The notes beneath the pieces were generated by a model. It worked only from the letters and a program-made list of their open reading frames with translations. It was not told the origin of the DNA and did not search any database. Shown here piece by piece: positions 8,335-15,991 of a stretch of DNA of 42,104 bases. Origin of the DNA: Neisseria sp. (GTDB taxonomy: Bacteria; Pseudomonadota; Gammaproteobacteria; Burkholderiales; Neisseriaceae); assembly GCA_030538415.1 (NCBI GenBank), contig JAUNTY010000021.1:1-42104 (forward strand), given 5' to 3'. The stretch's first letter is position 1. Every line of letters begins with the position of its first letter. Both the position numbers and the translations under genes were made by a program.

Positions 8335-9672
8335 TTACAAGGCTTCAAACGCTTCTATAAACACTTCCGAGCGGTGCGCATAGCCTTTGAACATGTCGAA
8401 GCTGGCGCAGGCCGGGCTCAACAGCACGATATCACCGCGCTCGGCGATTTCATAGGCGCGGCGGGTGGCGGCTTCGAGCGTGTCGCAATGCTCCAGCGGC
8501 ACGCCGCAGCCTTGCAGGTCGGCTGCGATTTGCGACGCGTCCGCACCAATCAGCAACACCGCGCGCGCCTTGCCGCTCAAGGCGGCACGCAGCGGCGTGA
8601 AATCCTGCCCCTTGCCCTGCCCGCCCGCAATCAGCACCAGCGGGCTTTGCAGCCCGGCAATCGCCGCTTCGGTGGCGCCGACATTGGTGCCTTTGCTGTC
8701 GTCGATAAAAGTGATGCCGTTTTTCTCGCCGATTTTTTCCACCCGGTGCGGCAGCCCTTTGAACGTCTGCACATGCTTGAGCAGCTCGGCACGCGGCAGG
8801 CCGACGGCTTCGCACAAGGCCAGCGCCGCCAGCACGTTGGCGGCATTGTGCAGCCCTCGCAGCGGTATATCGGCAAGTTGCAGCAGATGTTCGTCATCCG
8901 CATTCAGATAGCCCGCACGGCGGTCGGCCCAGTAATCCGCCGGGCTTTGCAGCGAAAACCATTTCACTTCGCGGCCGTGGCGGCGCATGGCGCGGCACAT
9001 GATGTCGTCGGCGTTCAATACCTGCACGCCGACACCACGGAAAATCTTGTCTTTGGCGTGGGCATAATCGAGCAAATCATCGTAGCGGTCGAGGTGGTCT
9101 TCGGAAATATTCAACACCGCCGCCGCGTCGGCATGCAAATGGTCGGTGTTTTCCAGTTGGAAACTGGAAAGCTCCAACACCCACACATCGGCGGGTTTGC
9201 CGCCGCGCTGCATCCAGGCCTGCAACACCGGCGTGCCGATATTGCCCGCGATTACGGTGTCCAGCCCGCATTGTTCGCACAGATAGCCTGCGAGGCTGGT
9301 CACGGTGGTTTTGCCGTTGCTGCCGGTGATGGCGATGATTTTGTCGCTTTTGCCCCGTAGCAAGTGCGCCAGCATTTCGATGTCGCCGAGCACGCGGCCG
9401 CCGTTTTGTTTGAAGGCTTCGATTTCGGGGGTGCGTTCGCTGATGCCGGGACTGAGTGCCAATACGTCAAAGCCGTTGTCGAGCGCATCTTTCAGACGGC
9501 CTGTATAACAGGGCAAATCTTGAAACTGCTGTTTCAGCGCGGCTTTGCGTTCACCGTTCAGATTCGCATCATAAGCCGACACCGCCGCGCCCTGCCCTTG
9601 CAGAAACGCAATCATGGAAAGACCGGAGCCACCGAGGCCGGCCACCAATACTTTTTTGTTTTGCCAATTCAT
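8335..9672 (-). CDS. murD: UDP-N-acetylmuramoylalanine--D-glutamate ligase
   Basis: Mur ligase (445 aa) that adds D-Glu to UDP-MurNAc-L-Ala in the cytoplasm. The N-terminal domain begins [19 protein letters not shown] and carries the SPGIS motif. The ATP-binding P-loop [13 protein letters not shown] lies near residue 113. The C-terminal domain includes [15 protein letters not shown]. Its start lies 3 bp after the stop of the truncated haemoglobin gene, so that gene is inside the same transcript. Confidence 0.97.
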   Translation of the reverse strand: MNWQNKKVLVAGLGGSGLSMIAFLQGQGAAVSAYDANLNGERKAALKQQFQDLPCYTGRLKDALDNGFDVLALSPGISERTPEIEAFKQNGGRVLGDIEMLAHLLRGKSDKIIAITGSNGKTTVTSLAGYLCEQCGLDTVIAGNIGTPVLQAWMQRGGKPADVWVLELSSFQLENTDHLHADAAAVLNISEDHLDRYDDLLDYAHAKDKIFRGVGVQVLNADDIMCRAMRRHGREVKWFSLQSPADYWADRRAGYLNADDEHLLQLADIPLRGLHNAANVLAALALCEAVGLPRAELLKHVQTFKGLPHRVEKIGEKNGITFIDDSKGTNVGATEAAIAGLQSPLVLIAGGQGKGQDFTPLRAALSGKARAVLLIGADASQIAADLQGCGVPLEHCDTLEAATRRAYEIAERGDIVLLSPACASFDMFKGYAHRSEVFIEAFEAL

Positions 9673-9675
9673 CGT

Positions 9676-10182
9676 TTACTCAACATTCATTACAGAGGCC
9701 GTCTGAAAATAACCGTCAATGCCGTATGCCTGCAACAAAGCCTGCAATTCCGGCAAGCGTCGCGCATCGGCGGTCATCGGCGGCTGCGGCGGCGCGTATT
9801 GCGGCTCGGGTTGGTTGCGCATCCAGTCGCCCAACGCAAACAGATTAAACAACAGCGGCTCGGCAAGCTCGTTTGCCACCGCCGATTCCTGCAAGGCCTG
9901 TGCGAAACAGGCCAGCCACTGGTCGCGGGTCTGCATGGTCACTGCAAACGGCATGTGGCGCTGGCGCAAACGCGGATGGCCGTGCGCCTGCTGATACAAA
10001 TCGGGGCCGCCGAGCCAGCCGCTCAGAAATTTAAACAGGCGGTCACGGGCGTAATCCAGCGTTTCGCCGTGGGTTTGGCGCAATTCGGCGTATTGCGGCT
10101 CCAAATCCATCAAATCGTAAAAGCGCTCGGTCAGCGCGGCCACACCCGCCTCGCCGCCGAGCAAATCATACATGCTTGCCAT
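9676..10182 (-). CDS. Truncated haemoglobin (group II, trHbO-like)
   Basis: 168 aa. The helix pattern and the segment HPRLRQRHMPFAVTMQTRDQW match group II bacterial truncated globins: His76 in RHMPF is the likely proximal haem ligand, and Trp89 is the conserved G8 residue. Such proteins bind O2 or NO and usually act in detoxification or redox sensing; the precise role here is unknown. It sits between mraY (12 bp upstream) and murD (3 bp downstream), so it is co-transcribed with cell-wall genes. The ribosome-binding site is AAGG, supplied by a DUS that ends one base before the ATG. A second DUS lies inside its 3' end and encodes part of FQTAS. Confidence 0.85.
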   Translation of the reverse strand: MASMYDLLGGEAGVAALTERFYDLMDLEPQYAELRQTHGETLDYARDRLFKFLSGWLGGPDLYQQAHGHPRLRQRHMPFAVTMQTRDQWLACFAQALQESAVANELAEPLLFNLFALGDWMRNQPEPQYAPPQPPMTADARRLPELQALLQAYGIDGYFQTASVMNVE

Positions 10183-10194
10183 GTTCAGACGGCC

Positions 10195-11277
10195 TTAACG
10201 GATTTTCAGGGTGGTCAGACCAATCAGCACCAGAATCATGGTGATAATCCAGAAACGCACCACCACCTGGGTTTCTTTCCAGCCTTTTTGTTCGTAATGG
10301 TGGTGAATCGGCGCCATCAGGAAAATGCGTTTTTTACGGGTTTTGTAGGAGCCGACCTGCAACATCACCGACACCGCTTCCACCACAAACAAACCGCCCA
10401 TGATAAACAACACGATTTCCTGGCGCACAATCACCGCCACCGTACCCAGTGCTGCGCCCAGCGCCAATGCGCCGACGTCGCCCATAAACACCTGCGCGGG
10501 ATAGGCATTGAACCACAAAAAGCCCAAACACGCGCCGCACATCGCCGCGCAGAAAATCACCACTTCATTGGCACCGACCACGTGCGGCAATTGCAGGTAT
10601 TGGGCAAACTGGGCGTGGCCGCTGGCATAAGCGAAAATCGCCAGACCGCCCGCCACCAGCACCACCGGAAACGCCGCCAAACCGTCGAGGCCGTCGGTGA
10701 GGTTGACCGCATTGGAGGTACCGACAATCACGAAATAGGTCAGCACCACAAAGCCGATGCCGCCCATCGGATAGGCAATCTGTTTGAAAAACGGCACGAT
10801 AAAGGCGCTGCTGGCGCTCAAATTGGCGAAATAAAACAGGAAAATACCCGCCGACAGCGCCACCACGGTCTGCCACACCAGCTTGAATTTGCCCGACACG
10901 CCGTTGGGGTCTTTATACACCACCTTGCGCCAGTCGTCGTAAAAGCCGAGCGCGCCGGTGGAGAGCAACACAATCAGGAGAATCCAGATATACGGATTGG
11001 CCAGATTGCCCCACAGCAAGGTGGAAACGGTAATCGCGGTCAGAATCAGCGAGCCGCCCATGGTCGGCGTGCCGTTTTTCACCAAATGGGTTTGCGGCCC
11101 GTCGTGGCGCACCGCCTGGCCGACTTTCAGCGCGGTCAGTTTGCGGATGGTCCACGGCCCCAGCAGCAGCGAAAACGCCAGCGACGTCAGCGCCGCCATC
11201 ACCGCACGGAAGGTGGTGTATTGGAAAACATTCAGCGCCGAAAACCAGTCGCTGAAATGGGCAAGCCATAAAAACAT
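10195..11277 (-). CDS. mraY: Phospho-N-acetylmuramoyl-pentapeptide transferase MraY
   Basis: Integral membrane enzyme (360 aa, about ten helices). It couples UDP-MurNAc-pentapeptide to undecaprenyl phosphate, forming lipid I. Diagnostic motifs are present: [18 protein letters not shown] near residue 71, [10 protein letters not shown] for the catalytic Asp region, and the cytoplasmic MAPIHHHYE loop near residue 322. Length matches the family. Upstream lie a small hairpin and a DUS pair. Confidence 0.98.
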   Translation of the reverse strand: MFLWLAHFSDWFSALNVFQYTTFRAVMAALTSLAFSLLLGPWTIRKLTALKVGQAVRHDGPQTHLVKNGTPTMGGSLILTAITVSTLLWGNLANPYIWILLIVLLSTGALGFYDDWRKVVYKDPNGVSGKFKLVWQTVVALSAGIFLFYFANLSASSAFIVPFFKQIAYPMGGIGFVVLTYFVIVGTSNAVNLTDGLDGLAAFPVVLVAGGLAIFAYASGHAQFAQYLQLPHVVGANEVVIFCAAMCGACLGFLWFNAYPAQVFMGDVGALALGAALGTVAVIVRQEIVLFIMGGLFVVEAVSVMLQVGSYKTRKKRIFLMAPIHHHYEQKGWKETQVVVRFWIITMILVLIGLTTLKIR

Positions 11278-11307
11278 AAGGGGTGGTTCCTTTTGATAAA
11301 CAACAAT

Positions 11308-11379
11308 AACGGCACAGGCCTGCGCCGTTGTTTTTCAGACGGCCTAGGGTTTTACAAACCACATTTCAGGCCGTCTGAA
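11308..11379 (-). promoter_or_regulatory. Hairpins in the mraY leader (GC hairpin and DUS pair)
   Basis: AACGGC (11308-11313) pairs with GCCGTT (11324-11329), and TTCAGACGGCCT (11334-11345) pairs with AGGCCGTCTGAA (11368-11379). Both lie between the acidic-protein gene and mraY. Either could attenuate or terminate transcription; the lack of a clean T-run on the minus strand leaves this open. Confidence 0.4.
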
Positions 11380-11384
11380 CGCGC

Positions 11385-11885
11385 TCAGTTCAAACCCAAT
11401 TCGCGTTCGTATTCTTCGATTTCTTCTTCGCTCGGCAGCCAGTCGGTGTACACCATCATAAACACATCCTGCCCTGCCGCCCGGCGGGCAAGCGCGGCCA
11501 GGGAAGCCACCACTTCGGCCAGTTGCGCGACAAATTCGCCGTCGTCATCCTCTTCTGCAAAAAATTCGTCGTCATCAAAGCCGAATTCTTCCGCTTTCGA
11601 CCATTCTTCCGCCCAGCCTTGCACATCGGCTTCCGAAGCGGTTGCCAACAAAGCCAGCAGGCGCGCGGGCAATTGGTAGAGCGAATAATCTTGCTCTTCG
11701 ACGACGGCGGTCAATTCGTGCCGGTCGAATTCAAATGCCTCGCCCGCGGCAATCGCAAACACATTGCTGATGTCCAAATCGGTGAGGCCGCCCGCTTCCA
11801 CGGCATTTTCGGGGTGCGCCATCTCGGCGGCCATCTCTTTGGCCTCGGCTTCGGTGGCAATGTAAAAAGCGCAATCAAACATCAT
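11385..11885 (-). CDS. Small acidic protein of the dcw cluster, function unknown
   Basis: 166 aa, very rich in Glu, Asp and Ala, with no signal peptide or membrane segment. The middle holds an acidic stretch FDDDEFFAEEDDDGEF near residues 105-120. The N-terminus MMFDCAFYIATEAEAKEMA suggests a soluble folded domain. AAGGAACG provides a good ribosome-binding site directly before two ATG codons. From memory, Neisseria dcw clusters carry a hypothetical gene between murF and mraY, so this is probably its homologue. I recognise no catalytic motif. Confidence 0.75.
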   Translation of the reverse strand: MMFDCAFYIATEAEAKEMAAEMAHPENAVEAGGLTDLDISNVFAIAAGEAFEFDRHELTAVVEEQDYSLYQLPARLLALLATASEADVQGWAEEWSKAEEFGFDDDEFFAEEDDDGEFVAQLAEVVASLAALARRAAGQDVFMMVYTDWLPSEEEIEEYERELGLN

Positions 11886-11935
11886 CGTTCCTTAAATAAT
11901 CGGTATTTTAAATAATTGATACTTTAAACCGTTTT

Positions 11936-13303
11936 TCAGACGGCCTCATCAGCCAGCAAGGCCGCTACCACGTCTTCCATTTTCATAAAACGCGAGCCTT
12001 TCAGCAACACATTCGCGCCCTCGGGCAAATCGTGGCGCAACACCTGAATCAGCGGGTCTTTGTCGGCGAACCACAAGCCCGCCGCGCCAAAGGTTTCCGC
12101 CGCCGAAGCGCTGAAATCGCCGACGAAATAAGCCGATTCGATGCCTTTATCGCGGGCATACGCGCCGACTTCGGCGTGCATCGCCGCCGATTCGTCTTCG
12201 CCCAATTCGCCGATGTCGCCCATTACAAACACACGCGGGGCGGGCAGCGCGGCCAGCACATCCAACGCGGCCTTCATGCTGTCGGGATTGGCATTATAGG
12301 TGTCATCGAGCAAGGTTGCGCCCTTGATGCCGGGTTTGATTTGCAGACGGCCTTTGATGTTGCTGAAATCCTTGAGGCCGTCTGAAACCTGTTGCAAGGT
12401 CAAACCCGCGGCCAGAGCCAACGCCGCCGCCGCCACGGCATTGTGGATATTGTGCTTACCCGGCACAGGCAAAACCACCGCCGCGCGTTCGTCACCGCGC
12501 ACCAAATCAAATTCGCACGCAAGCGGCTGCAAAACGATGTTTTCGGCATGAATATCGCCGCCGTCGATGCCGAAACTTTGCTGTTTCAGATGCGCCGAGG
12601 CCGTCTGAAACACCGCCGCATTCGCATCTTCGGCCGGAATCAGCGCAAGGCCGTTTTCCGTTAAACCCTGATAAATCTCGCTTTTCGCCTTGGCAATATC
12701 GCCCACACCGTCAAAACCGCAGCCGACATGCGCACGCAGGGCATTGTTGACCAAAGCCACATCGGGCGCGGCAATGCGGGTCAGTGCCGCCAGCTCGCCG
12801 AAATGGTTCATGCCCATTTCAATCACCGCGAAACGGTGCGCGGGCGTGAACTTGAGCAGGGTCAGCGGCAGGCCGATGTGGTTGTTGAAATTGCCCGCCG
12901 TCGCCAACACCGCCGCGTCGCCAAACCGATGGCGCAACACCGCCGCCAGCATCTCTTTCACCGTGGTTTTGCCGCTCGAGCCGGTGATGCCGAACACAAA
13001 CGGATTCACCTGTTTGCGCCACGCCCCAGCCAATGTTTGCAGCGCGGCCAAGGTATCGGCTACTTTCAAGGCATTCGGCAGCGCGGCGCAGTCTTCGCGC
13101 GACACCACCGCCGCCAACGCGCCTTTGGCCAACACATCGGCCACAAAATCATGCGCATCAAAACGCTCGCCCGCCAATGCCACGAATACATCGCCGCTTT
13201 GGATGTCACGGCTGTCGGTCACGACGCGCTTCACTTCGGCGTTTTCAGACGGCATCGGCAAGGCCAGCGTTTGGCAGATAAAGTTTAAATCTAAAGGTTT
13301 CAT
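11936..13303 (-). CDS. murF: UDP-MurNAc-tripeptide--D-alanyl-D-alanine ligase
   Basis: Mur ligase (455 aa) that adds D-Ala-D-Ala, made by DdlB, to complete UDP-MurNAc-pentapeptide. The P-loop ITGSSGKTTVKEML lies near residue 109, followed by TAGNFNNHIGLPLTLL. The C-terminal domain has DDTYNANPDSMKAAL. The reading frame extends 153 bases further upstream, but that part is DUS and intergenic sequence. The start MKPLDLNFICQ fits the family, though its ribosome-binding site is weak, so translation may depend on the operon context. Confidence 0.95.
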   Translation of the reverse strand: MKPLDLNFICQTLALPMPSENAEVKRVVTDSRDIQSGDVFVALAGERFDAHDFVADVLAKGALAAVVSREDCAALPNALKVADTLAALQTLAGAWRKQVNPFVFGITGSSGKTTVKEMLAAVLRHRFGDAAVLATAGNFNNHIGLPLTLLKFTPAHRFAVIEMGMNHFGELAALTRIAAPDVALVNNALRAHVGCGFDGVGDIAKAKSEIYQGLTENGLALIPAEDANAAVFQTASAHLKQQSFGIDGGDIHAENIVLQPLACEFDLVRGDERAAVVLPVPGKHNIHNAVAAAALALAAGLTLQQVSDGLKDFSNIKGRLQIKPGIKGATLLDDTYNANPDSMKAALDVLAALPAPRVFVMGDIGELGEDESAAMHAEVGAYARDKGIESAYFVGDFSASAAETFGAAGLWFADKDPLIQVLRHDLPEGANVLLKGSRFMKMEDVVAALLADEAV

Positions 13304-13321
13304 GGTTTTGCTTTTTTTGGG

Positions 13322-13360
13322 TTTCAGACGGCCATTTTGAATATGGGAGGCCGTCTGAAA
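13322..13360 (-). terminator. DUS inverted-repeat hairpin upstream of murF
   Basis: TTTCAGACGGCC (13322-13333) and GGCCGTCTGAAA (13349-13360) form a stem between the DJ-1-family gene and murF. On the minus strand a TTTTT run occurs about 10 bases on, in the murF leader. It could partly terminate the upstream transcript. Confidence 0.5.
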
Positions 13361-13367
13361 AATAATC

Positions 13368-13967
13368 TCATACTCGATACAAGCCGGAAAACTCATCTGC
13401 CGAGCAATCGGCATTCCACCTGTATTCGGTGTCGCGGGCAATCTGCTCTGCTGCACTCATGCCCGCATAGTCGGCGATAAAACCCAGCGTCATGTCCATG
13501 CCGGCGGAAACGCCCGACGATGTGTAAAACTTGCCGCTCTTCACCCATCTGGCCACGCGCTGCCAATCAACCTTGCCGTTGACGCCGCGCACCCATTCAA
13601 ACGCTTTCTTGTTTGAGGTGGCCGCCAACCCGTCGAGCCTGCCTGTGGCGGCCAGCAAGGCCGAGCCGGTGCAGATGCTCAAACAAATATCGGCGGCATC
13701 CGCCCAACCGCCCAAGGCGTGTATAAAGGCGGCATCGGCAACCAACCTGCGCGTGCCCTGCCCGCCCGGCACGACCAAAATACCGCCCGCGCCGATGCCG
13801 CCCATCTTTTCGGTCGCCACGCAAAATCCCTGCCGACTGCTTATTTGGCCGCCATGCTGCGAAACATAGTGCAGCTTCACTTGCGGCAGCCTGTGCAGAA
13901 ATTCCACCGGCCCCATCAAATCAAGGGTTTCATAGTCTTCAAACAGCAGGCAGTAAATATCGGTCAT
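13368..13967 (-). CDS. DJ-1/PfpI family protein (GATase1-like)
   Basis: 199 aa. The fold signature is clear: ILVVPGGQGTRRL, then the nucleophile elbow LSICTGSALLAATG with Cys99 as the likely reactive residue, then SSGVSAGMDMTLGFI. The pattern resembles the isonitrile hydratase/ThiJ branch, but the usual ATTHW segment is replaced by ATSNKKAFEW, so a specific reaction cannot be assigned. The chosen start MTDIYCLLFEDYETLDL has AGGA upstream; an in-frame start 39 bases earlier lacks a site. It lies between the lipoprotein gene and murF and is not a standard dcw gene. Confidence 0.85.
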   Translation of the reverse strand: MTDIYCLLFEDYETLDLMGPVEFLHRLPQVKLHYVSQHGGQISSRQGFCVATEKMGGIGAGGILVVPGGQGTRRLVADAAFIHALGGWADAADICLSICTGSALLAATGRLDGLAATSNKKAFEWVRGVNGKVDWQRVARWVKSGKFYTSSGVSAGMDMTLGFIADYAGMSAAEQIARDTEYRWNADCSADEFSGLYRV

Positions 13968-14077
13968 GGTTTTCAATTCCTGCGCGCAAAGGCCGTCTGA
14001 AACCATCTGGCCGCTTGTCGGTTAATGCTCCAAACTGCACTCAGCCATCTACTGCGCAAAGCAATACTTTGCCGCAT

Positions 14078-14455
14078 CTATTTTTGTGCCACAGTGTTTT
14101 GTTCGGCCTTCAAAATAAAATGATATTGCGCCATCGCAACGCGAAAATCCGTATCGGCGGCTTCAACCTGCTTCGCTTGAAAGGCTTTTTCCGCGCGGGC
14201 GTAATGCGCTTCGCCGATTTGCCACTGTTCGGGATATTTTTCAGCGTATTTTTCGGCATAGCTGCGGTTGTTCATCACCAGATGGCGCAGGCCGAAAAGT
14301 GTGTGTTGCGGGTTGACGCTGTCGCTGGTTTTGTCGAATTTGAATACTTCGCCATCCGCCGGCTTGCCACCCTGCGCCGCAGACTGCGCCTGCGGTTGGC
14401 AGGCGGCAAGCAGCAAGGCGGCGCTCAGCGATAATAATACGGTGTGTTGTAACAT
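14078..14455 (-). CDS. Small putative lipoprotein
   Basis: 125 aa with a typical lipoprotein signal: a short basic start, a hydrophobic core and the lipobox LLAAC, so Cys near residue 19 should be lipidated. The mature part is hydrophilic and helical, with YAEKYAEKYPEQWQIGEAHYARAEKAF. I do not recognise a family. Reading could begin at a TTG 15 bases upstream, but the ATG at 14455 has GAGG at correct spacing. It follows murE by 15 bp. In gonococci, from memory, the competence-associated gene dca occupies the murE-murF gap; I cannot establish homology. Confidence 0.75.
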   Translation of the reverse strand: MLQHTVLLSLSAALLLAACQPQAQSAAQGGKPADGEVFKFDKTSDSVNPQHTLFGLRHLVMNNRSYAEKYAEKYPEQWQIGEAHYARAEKAFQAKQVEAADTDFRVAMAQYHFILKAEQNTVAQK

Positions 14456-14470
14456 TTTGGTTACCCTCAA

Positions 14471-15976
14471 TCAGCGTTTCGCCAAGGCCGCTTCCGCCAC
14501 TTCAAAATCGGAAAAATGCTGTTTCTGACCTTGAATGTCCTGATAGGTTTCGTGGCCTTTACCGGCAATCAGAATGATGTCTTGCGGCGCGGCGCGGGCA
14601 ACGGCGTATTCGATGGCGGCTTGGCGGTCGGCTTCAACCCATTCGGGATTCGGCACGGCGGGCAGGATGTCGTTGATGATGTCTTGCGGCGTTTCCATGC
14701 GCGGATTGTCGCTGGTCACCACCACTTTGTCACTCCCTGCCGCAGCAGCAGCGCCCATCAGCGGGCGTTTGCCACGGTCGCGGTTGCCGCCGCAGCCGAA
14801 CACGCACCAAAGATTCGCGCCCTGCGGTTTGATTTCCTGCAGGGTGGCAAGGGCTTTTTCGAGCGCGTCGGGGGTGTGGGCGTAATCGACCACCACCAGC
14901 GGTTTGCCGGGGTTCATCAGGCAGTCCATGCGGCCGGTGGCAGGGCGGATTTGCGCCAACGCGGCCAATACTTTCTCCAGCGGATAACCGTTGGCGCAGA
15001 GCAGGCCGACGCAGGCGGCGAGGTTTTGGGCGTTGAAACGGCCGAGCAAGCGGCTGTTGATTTCGCCGCTGCCCCATGGGGTGTCGAAGGCAACGTTCAT
15101 GCCGTCTGAAGAGGCGGCAAAGCGGCTGATGCGGATGTCGGCATCTTCGTGAAAACCGTAGCCGTAAACCGCCAATTCGGGGCGTTCGGCTTTCAGACGG
15201 CCTGAAAGAGCGGCGCCGTATTCGTCGTCGGTGTTGATGATGGCGTGTTGCAAGCCCTGCCAGTAAAATAGCCGCGCTTTGATGTCGCCGTAGGCTTCCA
15301 TGCTGCCGTGGTAGTCGAGGTGGTCGCGGGTGAGGTTGGTGAAAATGGCGCTTTTGAAGGCCACGCCGTTCACCCGGAATTGGTCGAGGCCGTGGCTGGA
15401 GACTTCCATCGCCACGTTTTTCGCGCCCTGTTGACGGAAGCCGTGCAGCAGCGTTTGCACCGAAACGGGGTCGGGGGTGGTGTGGGTGGCGGTTTCGAGT
15501 TTGCCCCAAAAGCCGTTGCCGACCGTGCCGATGACGGCGGTCGGCTCGCCGAGCAAATCGCCTGCCTGCGCCAGCCATTGGCTGACGGAGGTTTTGCCGT
15601 TGGTGCCGGTGATGCCCCAAACCTTGAGGCCATCCCCGCCTACACCATGCGGGGATGACGTTTCTGAAAGATTGCCATACACTTCGGCGGCCACGATGCC
15701 TGCACGGGTTTTCAAATCTTTGATGCCTTGGTTCGGCACGCTGTATTCAGACGGCCAGACAAAGCTGCCGTCGTCATCCCAAAACACAAACGCCGCACCG
15801 TTGGCGATGGCGGCGGGAATATAGCTGCGGCCGTCTGAAAACTCGCCCTGACAGGCGATGAAGATGTCGCCCACTTTGATTTGGCGGCTGTCCGAATGCA
15901 GCAACCGCCCTGCTGCGTGTTCACACAGCAGGGGCGGCAGGTTGGTTTCAGCTAAAGGCGATAAGTCGCTGAACAT
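14471..15976 (-). CDS. murE: UDP-MurNAc-dipeptide--meso-diaminopimelate ligase
   Basis: Mur ligase (501 aa) adding the third residue of the stem peptide. The P-loop ITGTNGKTSVSQWLAQ lies near residue 122, THTTPDP follows, and TSDNPRMETP contains the DNPR motif that selects meso-diaminopimelate over lysine. AGGGAAAACCT precedes the ATG. An apparent insertion, ETSSPHGVGG near residues 105-114, lies just before the P-loop and is encoded by a perfect 9-bp inverted repeat; see findings. Downstream is the lipoprotein gene. Confidence 0.96.
   Translation of the reverse strand: MFSDLSPLAETNLPPLLCEHAAGRLLHSDSRQIKVGDIFIACQGEFSDGRSYIPAAIANGAAFVFWDDDGSFVWPSEYSVPNQGIKDLKTRAGIVAAEVYGNLSETSSPHGVGGDGLKVWGITGTNGKTSVSQWLAQAGDLLGEPTAVIGTVGNGFWGKLETATHTTPDPVSVQTLLHGFRQQGAKNVAMEVSSHGLDQFRVNGVAFKSAIFTNLTRDHLDYHGSMEAYGDIKARLFYWQGLQHAIINTDDEYGAALSGRLKAERPELAVYGYGFHEDADIRISRFAASSDGMNVAFDTPWGSGEINSRLLGRFNAQNLAACVGLLCANGYPLEKVLAALAQIRPATGRMDCLMNPGKPLVVVDYAHTPDALEKALATLQEIKPQGANLWCVFGCGGNRDRGKRPLMGAAAAAGSDKVVVTSDNPRMETPQDIINDILPAVPNPEWVEADRQAAIEYAVARAAPQDIILIAGKGHETYQDIQGQKQHFSDFEVAEAALAKR
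15631..15657. repeat. Palindrome inside murE
   Basis: CATCCCCGC (15631-15639) and GCGGGGATG (15649-15657) are perfect inverted arms around a nine-base loop. The shape resembles dRS3-type neisserial repeats. It is in frame and encodes a short Ser/Gly-rich segment of MurE. Confidence 0.6.
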
Positions 15977-15991
15977 AGGTTTTCCCTGAAT

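Noticed and set aside
13304-13456. Upstream extension of MurF by 51 residues
   Set aside because: It runs through a paired DUS and the end of the DJ-1-family gene; family alignments start at MKPLDLNF-type residues.
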